Source: Lineus longissimus
Lineage: Eukaryota; Nemertea; Pilidiophora; Heteronemertea; Lineidae
DNA: 60,000 nt
Reading direction: 5' to 3'
Assembly (NCBI RefSeq): GCF_910592395.1
Contig: NC_088308.1
Coordinates: 6,961,001 to 7,021,000, forward strand
Notes under the pieces: model-generated
Database searches by the model: none
What the model saw: only the letters and a program-made list of their open reading frames with translations
What the model was told of the DNA's origin: nothing
Made by a program: the position numbers and the translations under genes
Shown: in pieces, positions 59,848 through 60,000 of the stretch
How positions within the stretch are numbered: position 1 is the stretch's first letter
Layout of the letters: every line of letters starts with the position of its first letter

Positions 59848-60000
59848 AAATAGTTTGATCCAGTACTTTAATTCTTTCAGTTTAAGAACACCAACGTTGT
59901 GAGCTTTGAGCGCCAGGAGGTGTACTTCACAGACTCTTTTCAGTACAATCGCCAGACATTATAAGAACAGTCTTAACTCGCAACCAATTATCTCTCGAAG

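Overview
The window looks like a stretch of animal nuclear genome, most likely a marine invertebrate. It is gene-poor and AT-leaning. Short open frames sit between consensus GT-AG splice sites, introns run to tens of kilobases, and interspersed repeats, MITE-like elements, tRNA-derived SINEs and minisatellites are dense. There are no bacterial operons, ribosome binding sites or long open frames outside tandem repeats. The hairpin-bounded 1.1-kb repeat with GTC/CGTC runs, and the frequent AGGCCTA motif, resemble repeats I remember from marine invertebrate genomes, but the phylum cannot be fixed from sequence alone.

One plus-strand gene seems to run through most of the window and leave it on the right. 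Exon A (9277-9440) and exon B (10879-11019) join in phase into an acidic N-terminus. Exon B joins exon C (43051-43286) across a 32-kb intron, and C joins exon D (43853-43942). Inside the 32-kb intron are two short ATG exons (CDS 31204-31241 and 31931-32010) whose donors have the same phase as exon B, so each could replace A+B. Downstream of D are two more ATG exons (44122-44281 and 54233-54521) whose donors match the phase of D. Together they suggest one locus with up to five alternative N-termini feeding a common body beyond 60000. The common part is Pro/Ser/Arg-rich, and I do not recognise the family.

The rest is intron and flank filled with repeats. 1-9276 holds a 20-bp satellite, the first 1.1-kb element, a small TIR element and CAT/CTC microsatellites. 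11020-31000 holds a SINE, a 38-bp satellite, the second 1.1-kb element (about 1% diverged from the first), a foldback-like element with a 9-bp flanking duplication, a MITE nested in another MITE, and a 760-bp TIR element. 33500-43000 holds a retrotransposon remnant, a small inverted-repeat element, a MITE with TIRs of the CTATTAAGGAC type, a 103-bp-arm hairpin beside a 108-bp satellite, and an unidentified minus-strand open frame. 44300-60000 holds a SINE and 53-, 50- and 42-bp satellites.

No rRNA gene, intact tRNA gene, CRISPR array, complete transposase or complete reverse transcriptase was seen. Exon calls rest on splice signals, phase agreement and codon-level reading by eye; none is confirmed by transcripts.
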